From contig RHPI01003491.1 of assembly GCA_009103225.1 (NCBI GenBank), positions 1 to 64,000 on the forward strand: a DNA stretch of 64,000 nucleotides, read 5' to 3'. This DNA comes from Chlorokybus atmophyticus (Eukaryota > Streptophyta > Chlorokybophyceae > Chlorokybales > Chlorokybaceae). A program made the position numbers and the translations under genes. The notes beneath the pieces were generated by a model. That model searched no databases. It had not been told where the DNA came from and saw only the letters and a program-made list of their open reading frames with translations. Of this stretch, positions 19,254 to 29,639 are shown piece after piece (the stretch's first letter is position 1; every line of letters begins with the position of its first letter).

Positions 19254-19265
19254 TTATGGGCCCAC
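19254..19265 (+). other. Primer-binding site complementary to the anticodon arm of initiator tRNA-Met
   Basis: The sequence TTATGGGCCCAC is the reverse complement of GTGGGCCCATAA, the anticodon stem-loop strand of plant-type initiator tRNA-Met. Drosophila copia and relatives prime from such an internal site using a tRNA cleaved in the anticodon loop; the same half-tRNA priming is inferred here. Confidence 0.75.
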
Positions 19266-19379
19266 ACTACGCTTGAGGAGTGTGAGAGTAGCTTGTGTGC
19301 ATAGTAGTTCTACACTACGGTAGCTTGTTGGTAGCAGAGCCTTGGGTGTCAACTGCAAGAAAAGGCAGGCACGACAAAG

Positions 19380-22361
19380 ATGGAGGCGACCTACGACAAG
19401 GGGCAGATTGCAAAGATGGACACCGACAACTACAACACATGGTGCGTGGAGATGAAGGCCTTGCTCATCCACAAGAAGGTGTGGAAGTATGTTGATCCGA
19501 AGGCACCACCACCAATACCAGGAGCGAACACTGTGTGGTCAGAGCATTCAGCAGAAGCACACTCTTTGCTTGTGTTGAACTGCAAACCGCATCACTTTCC
19601 CATGCTCACTGCATGTGAAGATAGTAGACAAGCTTGGAAAAAGCTATCAGCCGTTTTCAGAGCCAAGAACAACGCCAGAAAGATGCAGCTACGCAAGCAG
19701 CTGAGCGCACTCAGGAAGGAGGCAGCAAAACCCATTACAAAGTATGTTGCAAGCGCGAGAGAGCTGTGGGCGGACCTTATCAACGTCGGCCACGACATGG
19801 GGGAGACGGAGGTTGTGTTGGCTGTTGTTGCAGGGCTACCAGCAGAATACGAAGTCGTTGCCACGCTGCTGACGACATCGTCATCGGAGCTGACGCTGGA
19901 CGATGTACTACCGAAGCTGCTCACCGTGGAGCAGAGGGTGATGAAGAAAGACGAGCAAGCTGATGCCGTGGCCTTCTACACCAACGAGCACGGGAAGAAG
20001 AGCAACCATGAGGAGAAGAACAAGGGCAACAAGCCGGGCAATCCTCGTCACAAAGATCTCACATACCACTGGTGTGGTTGGAAGGGGCACATTGTGAAGG
20101 ATTGTAGGAAGAAACAACAAGGGCAACCTAGAGCAAGCACCAGCAGTAGCGGCAACGAGCACCAACACAAGAAGAAACATGTCGCCTTCACTGCATTCAG
20201 TTTGAGGGCGGGCACAGCTTTCTGGGTGGTGGACTCTGGCTGCGATTGTCATCTCACACCAAACAAGGAGGTGATGGAGGGCTACAGGAAGCTGACGTCC
20301 ACAGTCAAGGTGGCGGGCTTCGGTGGCGAAGTACTGGTGGCTGAAGGAGTTGGCAACGTACGACTCCAGTGCAAGGTTGGTTACACACTACGCGAGGTGT
20401 TGTTACGCAACGTCCTGCATGTTCCTAAGGCTATTGCGAGTCTATTCTTTGTGAGGGTTGCGGAGCGCTTAGGCGCGGAGATCCTATTTCGGAAGGGTGG
20501 CTGCTCAGTCATCCTTGATGGGGTCGTGCACATGGTTGGAATCACTGATCCGGGAGGGCTCTACCACGTGGAGCAGCACCCTAAGGACATTGACATTCAA
20601 GCCATGGTGGTGAAGGACAAGGAGTCGCCAACATTGTGGCATCGGAGGTTCGGGCATCTCACCTACGTCAACCTCACTCGCCTTGTCGCTGAGAAGATGG
20701 TCAAGGGCATCCATCTCAGCACAGAAGAACTCAAGAATGCATCAGGTGCACTTTGTGAACCATGCCTGGTTGCAAAGCAGCATGCTATGCCATTCCCATC
20801 ATCCTCTTCTAGCAGTCAGCATCCTTGCGAGCTTGTGCACATGGATGTATGTGGCCCTATGCGCATTGTGGCAAAGGGAGGGGTCAGGTACTTTGCTACA
20901 TTCCTCGACGACTGCAGCAAGCTATCCGTTATCTTTCCATTGACACTGAAGTCAAAAGTTGCTGGAGCTGTGCGCACTATTGTGGCCTTGTTGGAGACCC
21001 AGTCTGACAACAAGATGAAGGCAATGAGGAGTGATCGAGGAGGGGAGTACATCAACAAGGAGTTGAAGGAGTTCTTCGCCAGCAAGGGCATACGCCACGA
21101 GACAACGGCACCCTACACCCCGCAGCAGAATGGAGCAGCTGAACGCCTCAACAGGACACTCTTGGAGCGTGTTCGAGCTATGCTCAACGACACAAAGATG
21201 GAAGACAGTTTGTGGAAGGAGGCGGTACTCACTGCCAACTACATCCGCAACAGGTCTCCGGTGAGCTCAGAGCAGAAGACTCCATGGGAGCACTTCTATG
21301 GAGCCACACCAGATGTGAGTGGTATGCGTGCGTTTGGATGCACGGCATATGCACTAGTGCCTAAACAGCTCAGGCACAAGCTGGAGCCGGTCAGTAAGAA
21401 GAGCATCTTCGTTGGCTATGAACCGGGTTCCAAGGCTTACACAATCTTGCTCGAGGACACTCAAAAGATCATCGTGAGCAGAAAGGTGGTTTTCCACGAG
21501 GGATTATCACAACCAGAAGCAGGCTTCTTTCCTCGAGATGAAGATGAAGCACAGCCGGAGGAACTTCCTACGAAAGGGGGAGTTGCAGGCAAGGCCATCA
21601 TCGACGATAAGGGTGAGCAGGACTCTATTGTAGCAGACAAGCAGTCGCACCTGCAGCAGGAGCATGCAGCTCGGAAATACCCAGTGAGGGAGAGAAAGGC
21701 ACCTGACTTCTTACACAAGGCACACGTCGCCAGTGTGCAGAATGAGGAGCCAAGCACCTACGAGGCGGCATTGTTAGCACCAGATGCGGAGCAATGGCAG
21801 CGTGCTATGGACGAGGAGATTGCGTCACTCCATGCCAACAACACTTGGTCACTGGAGCAGTTACCGCAAGGAGTGAAGACCATTTCAGTGAAATGGGTCT
21901 TTAAGGTGAAGCGTGATGGTCAGGGCAACATTGAGCGCTACAAGGCAAGACTGGTGGCAAAGGGCTTCTTGCAGCAGGAAGGTGTGGACTTCAACGAAGT
22001 GTTTGCACCTGCAAGTAAGCATACCACCTTCCGTGCACTGCTAGCCATGGTTGCTGCTGAAGACCTAGAGCTGCATCACCTGGATGTGAAAACTGCCTTC
22101 CTCTACGGAGAGCTGGAGGAGGACATCTTCATCGAGCAACCACCTGGATATGAGGAAGGGGATAGAGGCACAGCGTGCAAGCTGATCAAGGCACTGTACG
22201 GGCTGCGACAGGCACTGCGTATGTGGCACATCAAGCTCACCAAGGAGCTGGAGGCACTTGGCTTCACCGCATCCTCTTCAGACCCTAGGCTCTGCATCCA
22301 TGCAGACAACAAGGTCTGGCTGCTCGTGTATGTTGATGATATCATTATCACCGCCAGGTAG
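19380..22361 (+). CDS. Copia gag-pol polyprotein (truncated by a stop in RT)
   Basis: 993 residues from ATG 19380 to TAG 22359-22361. Gag opens with TDNYNTWCVEMKALL and ends in a nucleocapsid where the knuckle reads Y-H-W-C-x4-H-x4-C: the first Cys is Tyr, so zinc binding is probably lost. Protease has VVDSGCDCHLTP. Integrase has the HHCC domain (LWHRRFGH ... C-E-P-C), then HMDVCGP, RSDRGGEY and the Glu of NGAAERLNR. RT has KARLVAKGF, LDVKTAFLYG and YVDDIIIT. The stop falls just after this catalytic box, so the RT thumb and RNase H are not made in frame. Confidence 0.95.
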   Translation: MEATYDKGQIAKMDTDNYNTWCVEMKALLIHKKVWKYVDPKAPPPIPGANTVWSEHSAEAHSLLVLNCKPHHFPMLTACEDSRQAWKKLSAVFRAKNNARKMQLRKQLSALRKEAAKPITKYVASARELWADLINVGHDMGETEVVLAVVAGLPAEYEVVATLLTTSSSELTLDDVLPKLLTVEQRVMKKDEQADAVAFYTNEHGKKSNHEEKNKGNKPGNPRHKDLTYHWCGWKGHIVKDCRKKQQGQPRASTSSSGNEHQHKKKHVAFTAFSLRAGTAFWVVDSGCDCHLTPNKEVMEGYRKLTSTVKVAGFGGEVLVAEGVGNVRLQCKVGYTLREVLLRNVLHVPKAIASLFFVRVAERLGAEILFRKGGCSVILDGVVHMVGITDPGGLYHVEQHPKDIDIQAMVVKDKESPTLWHRRFGHLTYVNLTRLVAEKMVKGIHLSTEELKNASGALCEPCLVAKQHAMPFPSSSSSSQHPCELVHMDVCGPMRIVAKGGVRYFATFLDDCSKLSVIFPLTLKSKVAGAVRTIVALLETQSDNKMKAMRSDRGGEYINKELKEFFASKGIRHETTAPYTPQQNGAAERLNRTLLERVRAMLNDTKMEDSLWKEAVLTANYIRNRSPVSSEQKTPWEHFYGATPDVSGMRAFGCTAYALVPKQLRHKLEPVSKKSIFVGYEPGSKAYTILLEDTQKIIVSRKVVFHEGLSQPEAGFFPRDEDEAQPEELPTKGGVAGKAIIDDKGEQDSIVADKQSHLQQEHAARKYPVRERKAPDFLHKAHVASVQNEEPSTYEAALLAPDAEQWQRAMDEEIASLHANNTWSLEQLPQGVKTISVKWVFKVKRDGQGNIERYKARLVAKGFLQQEGVDFNEVFAPASKHTTFRALLAMVAAEDLELHHLDVKTAFLYGELEEDIFIEQPPGYEEGDRGTACKLIKALYGLRQALRMWHIKLTKELEALGFTASSSDPRLCIHADNKVWLLVYVDDIIITAR

Positions 22362-23280
22362 GTGCACCACCTGCAGGAGACGAAACTTGCTCTACAGCAA
22401 GCATTCTCAATCCGTAATCTTTGAGAGGCCAAGTGGTTCCTTGGCATGGTGATTGAGCGCGACAGGGCTGCACGCACAATCAAGATCAGTCATGAGCAAA
22501 TGGTCAGAAGACTCGTCACCAAGTTTGGGCTCACTGAAGCGAAGACCAAGACCACACCGTTGGCACTTGGCACTGCCCTCATTAAGGCAAAGAATGAGGA
22601 GGTACTCGACAAGGCTCAGTATCCATATGGTGAGCTGGTAGGCAGCATGCTCTATCTGGCAGTGTGCACACGTCCCGATGTTGCACATGCTGTGGGAGTA
22701 CTTGCTCGCTACATGTCTGCACCGAGCATGGAGCACTGGAGAGCAGCAAAGGGAGTACTACGCTATGTTGCTGGGAGCGCAACAGTCGGCATCAAGTTTG
22801 GGAGCGGGAGCACTGAGTTGGAGGGCTACTGCGACTCGGACTTTGCTGGTGACCTCAACAGCAAGAGGTCCACTACAGGCTACGTCTTTAAGCTAAGCGG
22901 AAGCGTGGTAAGCTGGAACAGCAGGCTGCAGCCAACAACAGCAGCATCTACATCAGAGGCTGAGTACATGGCAGCGGCAGCAGCAGTAAAGGAGGCACTC
23001 TGGCTTCGCAAAGCTCATGGCAGACTCGGAGCACCCCATGGCGTGCATCGTCATCAACTGTGACAACTAAGGAGCCATCAAGTTGTTGAAGCACCCTATT
23101 GCCCCAGCAAGGATGAAGCACATTGATGTCATGCATCACTTTGTGCGTGACAGAGTCACAAGAAAGGAGGTGGAGTTCCAGTACTGCAACACTGAGGGCA
23201 TGCTGGCGGACTTCATGACAAAGCCATTGTCACCACTCAAGTTCAAGACTTGTTGCGAAGGACTTGGCATTTGTGTTTGA
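22362..23280 (+). pseudogene. Copia RT thumb and RNase H, broken
   Basis: The same frame continues past TAG 22359 for 20 codons to a second stop, TGA 22422-22424. It then reads AKWFLGMVIERD and the copia signatures YPYGELVGSMLYLA, TRPDVAHAVG and the RNase H region EGYCDSDFAGD and STSEAEYMA. Near 23030 the frame shifts, and INCDN is followed by TAA. The last block (KHIDVMHHFVRD ... LADFMTKPLSP) is the usual copia C-terminus. At least four lesions, so no functional RNase H. Confidence 0.93.
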
Positions 23281-23322
23281 CTACAGGAGCAAGCGTTGCA
23301 GGTCAAGCTGCTCGCGTGGGAG

Positions 23323-23745
23323 TGTTGAGAGTCATTCCTACATACGATCAGCATCGACCCTCCACACAGGAGTAGAAGGTCGTAAGGATGAGCACTAGGT
23401 CCGGACTTAGCAAGATGGCGTCGTCGGACCAGACTCCGGACTCTAGACTGGAGCCTTACTAACTGCTTTGTATCTCCGCGTATACTTACTCATATTAGGC
23501 GTGTAAGAGCTTGTTGGAAAGCTCTGGTTGTAAGAAAGACAACACAGCTTAGAGCGCGTCAAAAGGCTGAATAGCTTACGCAGTGCTTGCAAATGTAGAC
23601 GTGTGTGTAACTGGCTGGTATAAGAACCAGCGGACAACTTGTAATAGATGAACGTGATGTGACTTGTGTATGCTCTGGTGGCGGTAGCTCTGTCTCTGTG
23701 TGTCTATGCTTGCCTCAACTACATGTGCATGCCAGTCCTTCAACA
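23323..23745 (+). repeat. 3' LTR of the copia element
   Basis: 423 bp, same ends as the 5' LTR, about 11 substitutions and a small indel relative to it. The ACCAA target-site copy follows at 23746-23750. Confidence 0.95.
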
Positions 23746-23778
23746 ACCAAGGCACGAGCATAAAAGACAGCGACTTAC

Positions 23779-24072
23779 CTCATTGGCCCGTGGGCTGCAT
23801 GGAGCAGGGGAAGCCATGGGGGCTGACAAGGTGGTATTGGGTGCACTCTCCACGCCACCCTCGATCGCATACTCGTCACGGAGCTTGTGAGCCATGGGCA
23901 CATCGTGCGCCACTGCCGCAATGGACATGTCGGGATTCAACAGGCCAACATGCATGTTAAACTGATGCCGCATTGCCGCCGCGCCCATCAGCAAGTGGGA
24001 TTGAAGGACCAGTTGATGGGATTGAATCCAGGCTTGCATAGGAGCTCCAACAGGACCTAATGCACTGTGGTG
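23779..24072 (-). pseudogene. Gene X, internal exon
   Basis: A 294-base minus-strand exon bounded by an acceptor (GTTGACAG) and a strong donor (GAG followed by GTAAGT). It has no stop in phase 0 and encodes 98 residues starting HHSALGPVGAP, including MSIAAVAHDVPMAHKLRDEY. The donor phase matches the exon at 18740, so the intron between them contains the copia element. No domain recognised; listed as part of a pseudogene because downstream exons are broken. Confidence 0.55.
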
Positions 24073-24587
24073 CTGTCAACCAATCACATGTGGGTTAGCT
24101 GCATGCTTGCGACACTGCAATTGCAATAGTCAACTGCGTCACACCGTCATCAGTTGGTTGCTTCGAACAGTCACCTGCGGCATTGCTGGTTGATGCACGA
24201 ATGATTGCATGGACTGCGTCATCTGTGGTTAATTCACTATTGGTTGAATGCCAGACGAATGGCCACGCGCTCCTGTGCTCAAACCCAGCCTACTTCGTTC
24301 GGCACGCGCGCGCGACTTCGCACGCTCACGCACATCCTAGCATGCAAAGGTAGGCATGCATTGGAGGTGCATGCAGTCAACATGCACAGCGAGATTGGCA
24401 ACAACATACCGCCGCCCAGCTCTGTCTATCGGCTCTGGCTTTCGCAATGTCGGCTTGACTGTAGGGTGGGTATGGGTGAATAGTGGAGGCCTGCAGCCAC
24501 GCTACATATATCACATGGACTGCGCTAAAAAACAAATTGCTCTTGCAAGGAAATGCATGTGACTGTTGAGCGTACCTCTGCATTCCT

Positions 24588-24995
24588 TTATGCTTGTTCC
24601 CACAGCCGCAATTGGTCCCGCATGGTTCTGACAAGGGGCTCCAAGAACTGCAGCTCTTGATCCACTCCTTGTTGCAGAGAGCGAGCCACCAAGCAGCTCT
24701 CTGTGTGAAGATGGTCTTTGATGGCTTGCCTGCTGGTTTGTCCAATGTTGGTGATGCATGTTAGACAGCCCCATTGCTGACGCCTGCCATGATCCATGAC
24801 GTGGCGACCGGTAGTAGCTGGCTTCGCTGCTTGAACTCTTACGACCACAACTTCTCGCAAGATGTGCCACGCCGCCGCCGCCGCCGCCGCCGCCTCCTCC
24901 GACTCCTGGTCCTCCGCCTCGTAGTCGAATCCAGGCCCATCAAGCCTGACATTCGACCCGTCATCGACCTGGTGCCCCTGCGTGCTATCATCCGG
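24588..24995 (-). pseudogene. Gene X, 5' exon(s)
   Basis: An open minus-strand frame encodes an acidic start (DYEAEDQESEE), an Ala run from a GCC repeat, then a helical stretch (GQTSRQAIKDHLHTESCLVARSLQQ, ending RTMRDQLRLWEQA). Codon use and helix pattern look like real protein. The initiation codon and exact donor are not clear, and the phase into the exon at 24072 is unresolved. It lies head-to-head with gene Y. Confidence 0.4.
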
Positions 24996-25058
24996 CCATC
25001 AATGAAGCGTGTTTGGGTGAGTGCATGCTAACTCCCATTTGGGCTGATCGAGCAATGC

Positions 25059-25176
25059 CTCTGTCGTGCCATGGATGGTACGACAGAGCCATTGTACGGC
25101 AATGGCTGGGGTTGGACGAGAGATGCCTCTGTCGTACCATAAATGTTACGACACAACCATTGGTAACAATGGTTGT
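25059..25176. repeat. Cluster of palindromes between divergent genes X and Y
   Basis: Four hairpin-forming segments in 120 bp. 25059-25088 has CTCTGTCGTGCCAT against ATGGTACGACAGAG (one mismatch). 25089-25105 has CCATTG/CAATGG. 25130-25153 has TGTCGTACCAT/ATGTTACGACA (one mismatch). 25153-25176 has a perfect 9 bp ACAACCATT/AATGGTTGT. The core GTCGTACCAT recurs. They could be binding sites in a bidirectional promoter or transposon end sequences. Confidence 0.8.
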
Positions 25177-25396
25177 ACGAAGCATGCATGGCACGAATGC
25201 ATAAGTCGTACCATCAACCATAGGAGCAAGGACGCACTACAAGTGCGACTCTAGTGCGGGACTCTAGATGTTCAAAACTGCCTCATTTTCGTTTTCGCGC
25301 CTCGTATATTCGGGCGGGCCAACCGGCGGCGGCAGCGTTAGAGGCGGCAGCGCCACTATCAGCTAAACAGGCGGCACCCGACTATCAGTTGGAGAG

Positions 25397-27216
25397 ATGC
25401 CTCGTGGTCCATCCGTAAGTGCACCTCGTCGTGGAGGTCGGCGCCAGTTGTCCACATTGCCCCGAGTGTTCAATCAGGCAACCGTCGCCAACCAATCGCA
25501 GCAAGACCCCGCGCTAACGCCCAGCACATCACAACAACTCCACCTGACACCGCAGTCGCAAGGGCAAGCTAGACTGCATGCGTTCTTAATGCGCTGTGCA
25601 CGTTGCTTCTTGCTCAATATCTAACTTGGATGCTTGCTTCTTTCATGACTAGCACAGTGACTCACTGCATGCGTTCTGGATACACTGTGCACGTTGTTCT
25701 TCTTTTGCAATTGTGAGGGTTGCATCTTTCATGGCTGGCAGCATGACTCATGTGGTTGTGCTTGCAGAGGGTCGATCGGAACCCCCAACCCAAACGCATT
25801 TGGCCGTGACGTGGCAACCTCGGCCGTCAGCAACCCTTCCCCAAGCAAGTGGAATATTGGCAACGAGGTAAGCACTGTGTGACACTGTGACACTGTGTGT
25901 ATGTGTGTAATGGATTGTTCTTCTGTGGACAGCATTTGCGAGATGCCGTCGTTAAAATCATAAACGGCCACTGGGTAGAGAGCCACGTTTATCCCAAGGA
26001 GGACACTATTCGTAACGTCATGTGTCAGGTGCTGTGAATGCTTCATGACCGCACTGCACCGTGACACTGACCAACCTGCCCGTGACAGGTAGTTGGCTTC
26101 GACCGTGACAACGAGGCCGATGCGGCCAAGTTCTATGAGGTGTACTGGACTCCCAAGGAGTGCCCCTTCCACTGGAGTGTCGCCTTGAAGAAAGCTACGC
26201 AGGTCCGGTCTGAGAACGTCACCAAGATCAAGCATGTCCTTGAGAAGGAGTACAAGTGGACACTGTTTAACAGCAACAAGCGCAAGTGAGTTGGGTCCCT
26301 CACCACCATGTCTGGTATGCAACACTGCCTTCTTACTCAGCCAAAAACACGTATTCATCTCGCTCATTGTAACCGATTTAATCAGGCACATCGACGCCCT
26401 AATGGACCCCGAGACCCAAAAAGCCCAGATGCGCAACGCGCTCCAACGTAAGTCACATGCACTATTTTAGCCTGGTGCAGGCTCAACTTGAACAACCTAT
26501 TTTGTGACTAATGCCTTGTCGGTATGACTGTCGCAGATAAGTCATGGCGGAGATTTGAGGTGACCGACAGTGCAGACCATGAGCGGAGGAGATACATCCA
26601 TGAATGGGGCAATCCCATAATCTGGCAAATGATCGTGCAATGCTGGTCTTACGCCGTTACTACACCTGGTCGCCGGCAGCTGACAGTCAACCACCTCGCA
26701 TACCTGTTGCTTACGGTGAGCACTCTGAACTCCATCATTAGCAATTCAGGAATGCTGTAGCCCCAAACTACAGGCTTGCAGACGCGTTGCAGTGAATAGT
26801 GGCTTTCGATGCCACTAAGACATGCCTGTAAACTACGCAGGTGGAGCGCATCTCAAAGGGCAAGGATGGAGACCCTCTCCTAGCTGCCAGCATAGACACA
26901 CATGAAGAGTACCTCAGCGAAATCAACACCATGATCAATGAAGCGGGAGATGAGGCAACGGTACGCAGCCCTCCAGCCATTCACCCTTGTGAAATGCCGC
27001 ACTGCATCTTGTGTTGAAAATCTGAAAGATCCCAATCAACACCGGCCGCAAGAGACAGCAGCTCGTGACCCGCTCGCTGAGGCAGAAGCGGCATTGGATT
27101 GGCTGGCACAACCGTTTGAGGAGGAAGAGCAAGCTCCGGCGTCTCCTCCACAGGCCCCAGCGCGTGGTGCTTTGTTCCATAATGACGAGACCAGCGATGA
27201 TGGAGAGGAGCTGTAG
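25397..27216 (+). CDS. Gene Y: multi-exon gene of unknown function
   Basis: Supported exons with GT-AG borders and compatible phases: 25768-25867, 25933-26028, 26089-26285, 26386-26447, 26537-26715, 26841-26960. They encode about 250 residues, including HLRDAVVKIINGHWVESHVYP, FYEVYWTPKECPFHWSVALKK, HIDALMDPETQKAQMRNAL and WGNPIIWQMIVQCWSYAV. The first exon likely starts at ATG 25397 (MPRGPSVSAPRRGG, basic and Ser/Gln-rich), but its donor is unclear. An acidic C-terminus ending SDDGEEL at TAG 27214-27216 is likely, yet its junction to 26960 is not resolved. The protein looks globular with many Trp residues; I recognise no family. It may be a host gene or, with gene X, part of a DNA transposon. 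Confidence 0.55.
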
Positions 27217-27577
27217 CGCAGTTGGTAGTCCGTTTAGCTGGTAGTGTACATAGCTACAAGGCTCTTGTGACTGAGTGTTGTGGATCTTAAACCAGCTCAG
27301 TCAATCGTCATTATGCTCATGCATGTCAATACTTGCATCCCTATGATATACAACAGAACTGCAGTCGAGTCACATAATCGAACTACAAGCCTTGGCAAGT
27401 GACTGAGAGACATTGCACACATTTCATGTACCTGTACACAGCACATGCACATAACAATGTTGGCAGTCAGTGACAGTCGCGTGTAGTCAAGCTATGCAAA
27501 TACTTATGACGACAGTTAGGCATTGGTCACCTTCAGTTGTTTTCAAGAATGCCTCAACTTGTCGATAATTACCTAAT
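27217..27577. other. Non-coding stretch downstream of gene Y
   Basis: No open frame with protein-like composition and no recognised RNA. AT-rich with scattered short repeats; likely the 3' untranslated region of gene Y followed by spacer. Confidence 0.5.
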
Positions 27578-27890
27578 TGGTGCTTGTGAATTAGGCTTAG
27601 TCGCCTGCGCTGGACTGGTGTGTAACCTGCAGGTGCCTGTCACATAAGCTGAGTCACCTAAATAAGACTGATGTGTAATTTGCAAGTGCCTGCTAATTAG
27701 GTGTAGTCACCTGTTAAGGTCTGATGTGAAACTTACAGGTGCCTGTAAAATATATAAAGTCACATGTTAAGGCCTGATGTGTAACTAACATGTGCCTGTA
27801 AACTATATAAAGTCATCTGTTAGGGCCTGATAGGTAACTAACAGGCGCATGTTAATTAGGCATAGTCAACTGTTAAAGATTAAATTGTAA
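27578..27890. repeat. Minisatellite, about six units of ~53 bp
   Basis: Units share the pattern AGGTGCCTGT ... AGTCACCTGTTAAGG ... TGATGTGTAAC with 49-54 bp spacing and 70-85% similarity by eye. Unit length drift and substitutions suggest an old array. No coding sense. Confidence 0.8.
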
Positions 27891-27896
27891 CAAAAA

Positions 27897-27931
27897 GGGC
27901 CTAATAGTAACGAAAGTTACTATTAGGTCCC
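27897..27931. repeat. Strong hairpin with GAAA loop
   Basis: GGGCCTAATAGTAAC and GTTACTATTAGGTCCC pair over 15 bp with a single bulged base around a GAAA tetraloop. It directly follows the minisatellite. It could be a structured RNA element, a terminator-like signal or the end of a foldback transposon. Confidence 0.85.
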
Positions 27932-29639
27932 TGTATCAAGATTACAGGTGGACTCAGCCACAACAGTCTAGATTAGTGTCCTCGGGTGCACGGCCGTTGC
28001 CAATATTTAGTCGGCCGGCAGGGAAGACATATTTCGACGTAAACTGCTGCGTCGCCATGTGTGTGGACCGTGGACAAGTTGCTTCATATGCACGAGCCTA
28101 AGGGCGCACAGCCTAAGGCATGAGGAAATGTGTTTATCCTCACGCCCGAGAAGCAGGGCTCAACATTCACATATTCAAGGAAATATCCACAGCTATCCGC
28201 ACGACTCTCGTGACTACAGCAGCATGCAGACCATCGCTGCACTGCTTCCTCACCCCCAGCATAGTTCCTCTAATGCTCTTTAACATAGTTCAGCGCTTGA
28301 CTCCGCGCAACACAACAGCTGTCATGCTAACCGGCCAGAAGAGTTCAAGCTCTTCGTGTATGCCTACATCCGGCTTGCCTCTCGAGCTATTAGCATCACA
28401 ATTCCCTTCAACAAGTTCAACTCTCCCACGCTACTGGCGTCAGTTTTTTACCAGTTTAATGACAGTCCTCGTAGGCACCCCATGTAGCTGATACGTTGAA
28501 GTTTCAACCCTACACCCTCGACTTCCTAGCAATTCATTGGAAACGTCACGACCACCCAGCCTCGCAATCCAATCACGACCTTAAAACTTCCGAACATGAG
28601 GTCTTTCGATCCTAGCTGACCCATCGCGAGTCCACCACGCTGCCCGTAGACGGACTCGCCTCTGCCTGTGTACACCAGTTAGTGCAGTAGTGAACAAACA
28701 ACGAATTACTGTGACTAGACCGGTTAAGGTTGCTGAACTAATGGCTCAGATGAGTTCATATGAGTATAAGTAGACAGACCGTTTACTTGTATAGTTGGTG
28801 AAACTATGAGTGCATATGAATATGAGCGCATATAAACTTGAGAAAGTGTGATAGCAACTTATGTTTTGAAGCCTGGAATTTGCTATTGCATGCTGTGATT
28901 GTTATGCTGAACGAGACTCAAAGACAACACGTTGTGAAGGGGTGCGACTACACACAGCAAGCCGTCCCAGTTGCCAAGAAGCCTTCATACCCATGAGAGA
29001 GTGCAGCGTCTGCAGCGCGTGCACTGTTTCTCAATGCTTGTGAGCTTGATTGCATTGTGGGCACGGTGTGAACACTTACCATCCGGGTGTGGCATCACTT
29101 TGTTGCTACATTCATTAACCTCACTTATTAGTTTATATACCCAGTTTCACTCACGCAAGGTTTCGTAGTGACAGCACTAAATCTAGTAGCGGTTTATTGA
29201 CTTGCAGTTAATCAGTAGCTAAGTATCATGACTCCTCGTTCTACCTCATCCTTGGCATCATAGTCACCTTTCCACACTTCCAGCAGGGGGGGTACTCTTT
29301 TGCCTTTACCCATGACTACAGCAGCACGCAGACCATCTCGCTGCACTGCTTCCACCCACAGCACAGTTCCTCCAATATTGTTTGAGCCAGTTAAACGCTC
29401 GACCCTGCACAACCCGACAAAGGTCATGGCCGTTACATTGTGTGTGCGTGTGCGTGTATGTCTTTTGTATTAGATGACATATTAATCGTAGAGCAGATAG
29501 ATGGCAGCCTGCTTGGAGGGACGGCAGTCGCCAAGCTGAAGAAGCACTTCGTTGTTGCGCTGGATCCTAGATTGCAGCGGATGTGTCAATCCCGCGCTCG
29601 CGTCCGTTAAGAGGTGGGTTCGGCAGTCCAGCAGTGGCC
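27932..29639. other. Intergenic, no gene supported
   Basis: Open frames here are short, with no intron signals or protein-like composition. The segment 28260-28440 and the segment 29310-29420 share phrases (GACTACAGCAGCA, CACAGTTCCTC) and look like diverged copies of one repeat. Confidence 0.5.

Larger units (their letters stand above)
18827..23745 (+). mobile_element. Ty1/copia LTR retrotransposon (defective)
   Basis: A 4.9 kb element with LTRs of 425 and 423 bp (TGTTGA...TCAACA) flanked by a perfect 5 bp duplication ACCAA at 18822-18826 and 23746-23750. Domain order is gag, protease, integrase, RT, RNase H, which defines Ty1/copia. The LTRs differ at about 11 substitutions plus a small indel (roughly 2.5-3%), so it is older than gypsy-2. 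The polyprotein has two nonsense codons in RT and further lesions in RNase H. It lies within an intron of gene X, in antisense orientation to it. Confidence 0.96.
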
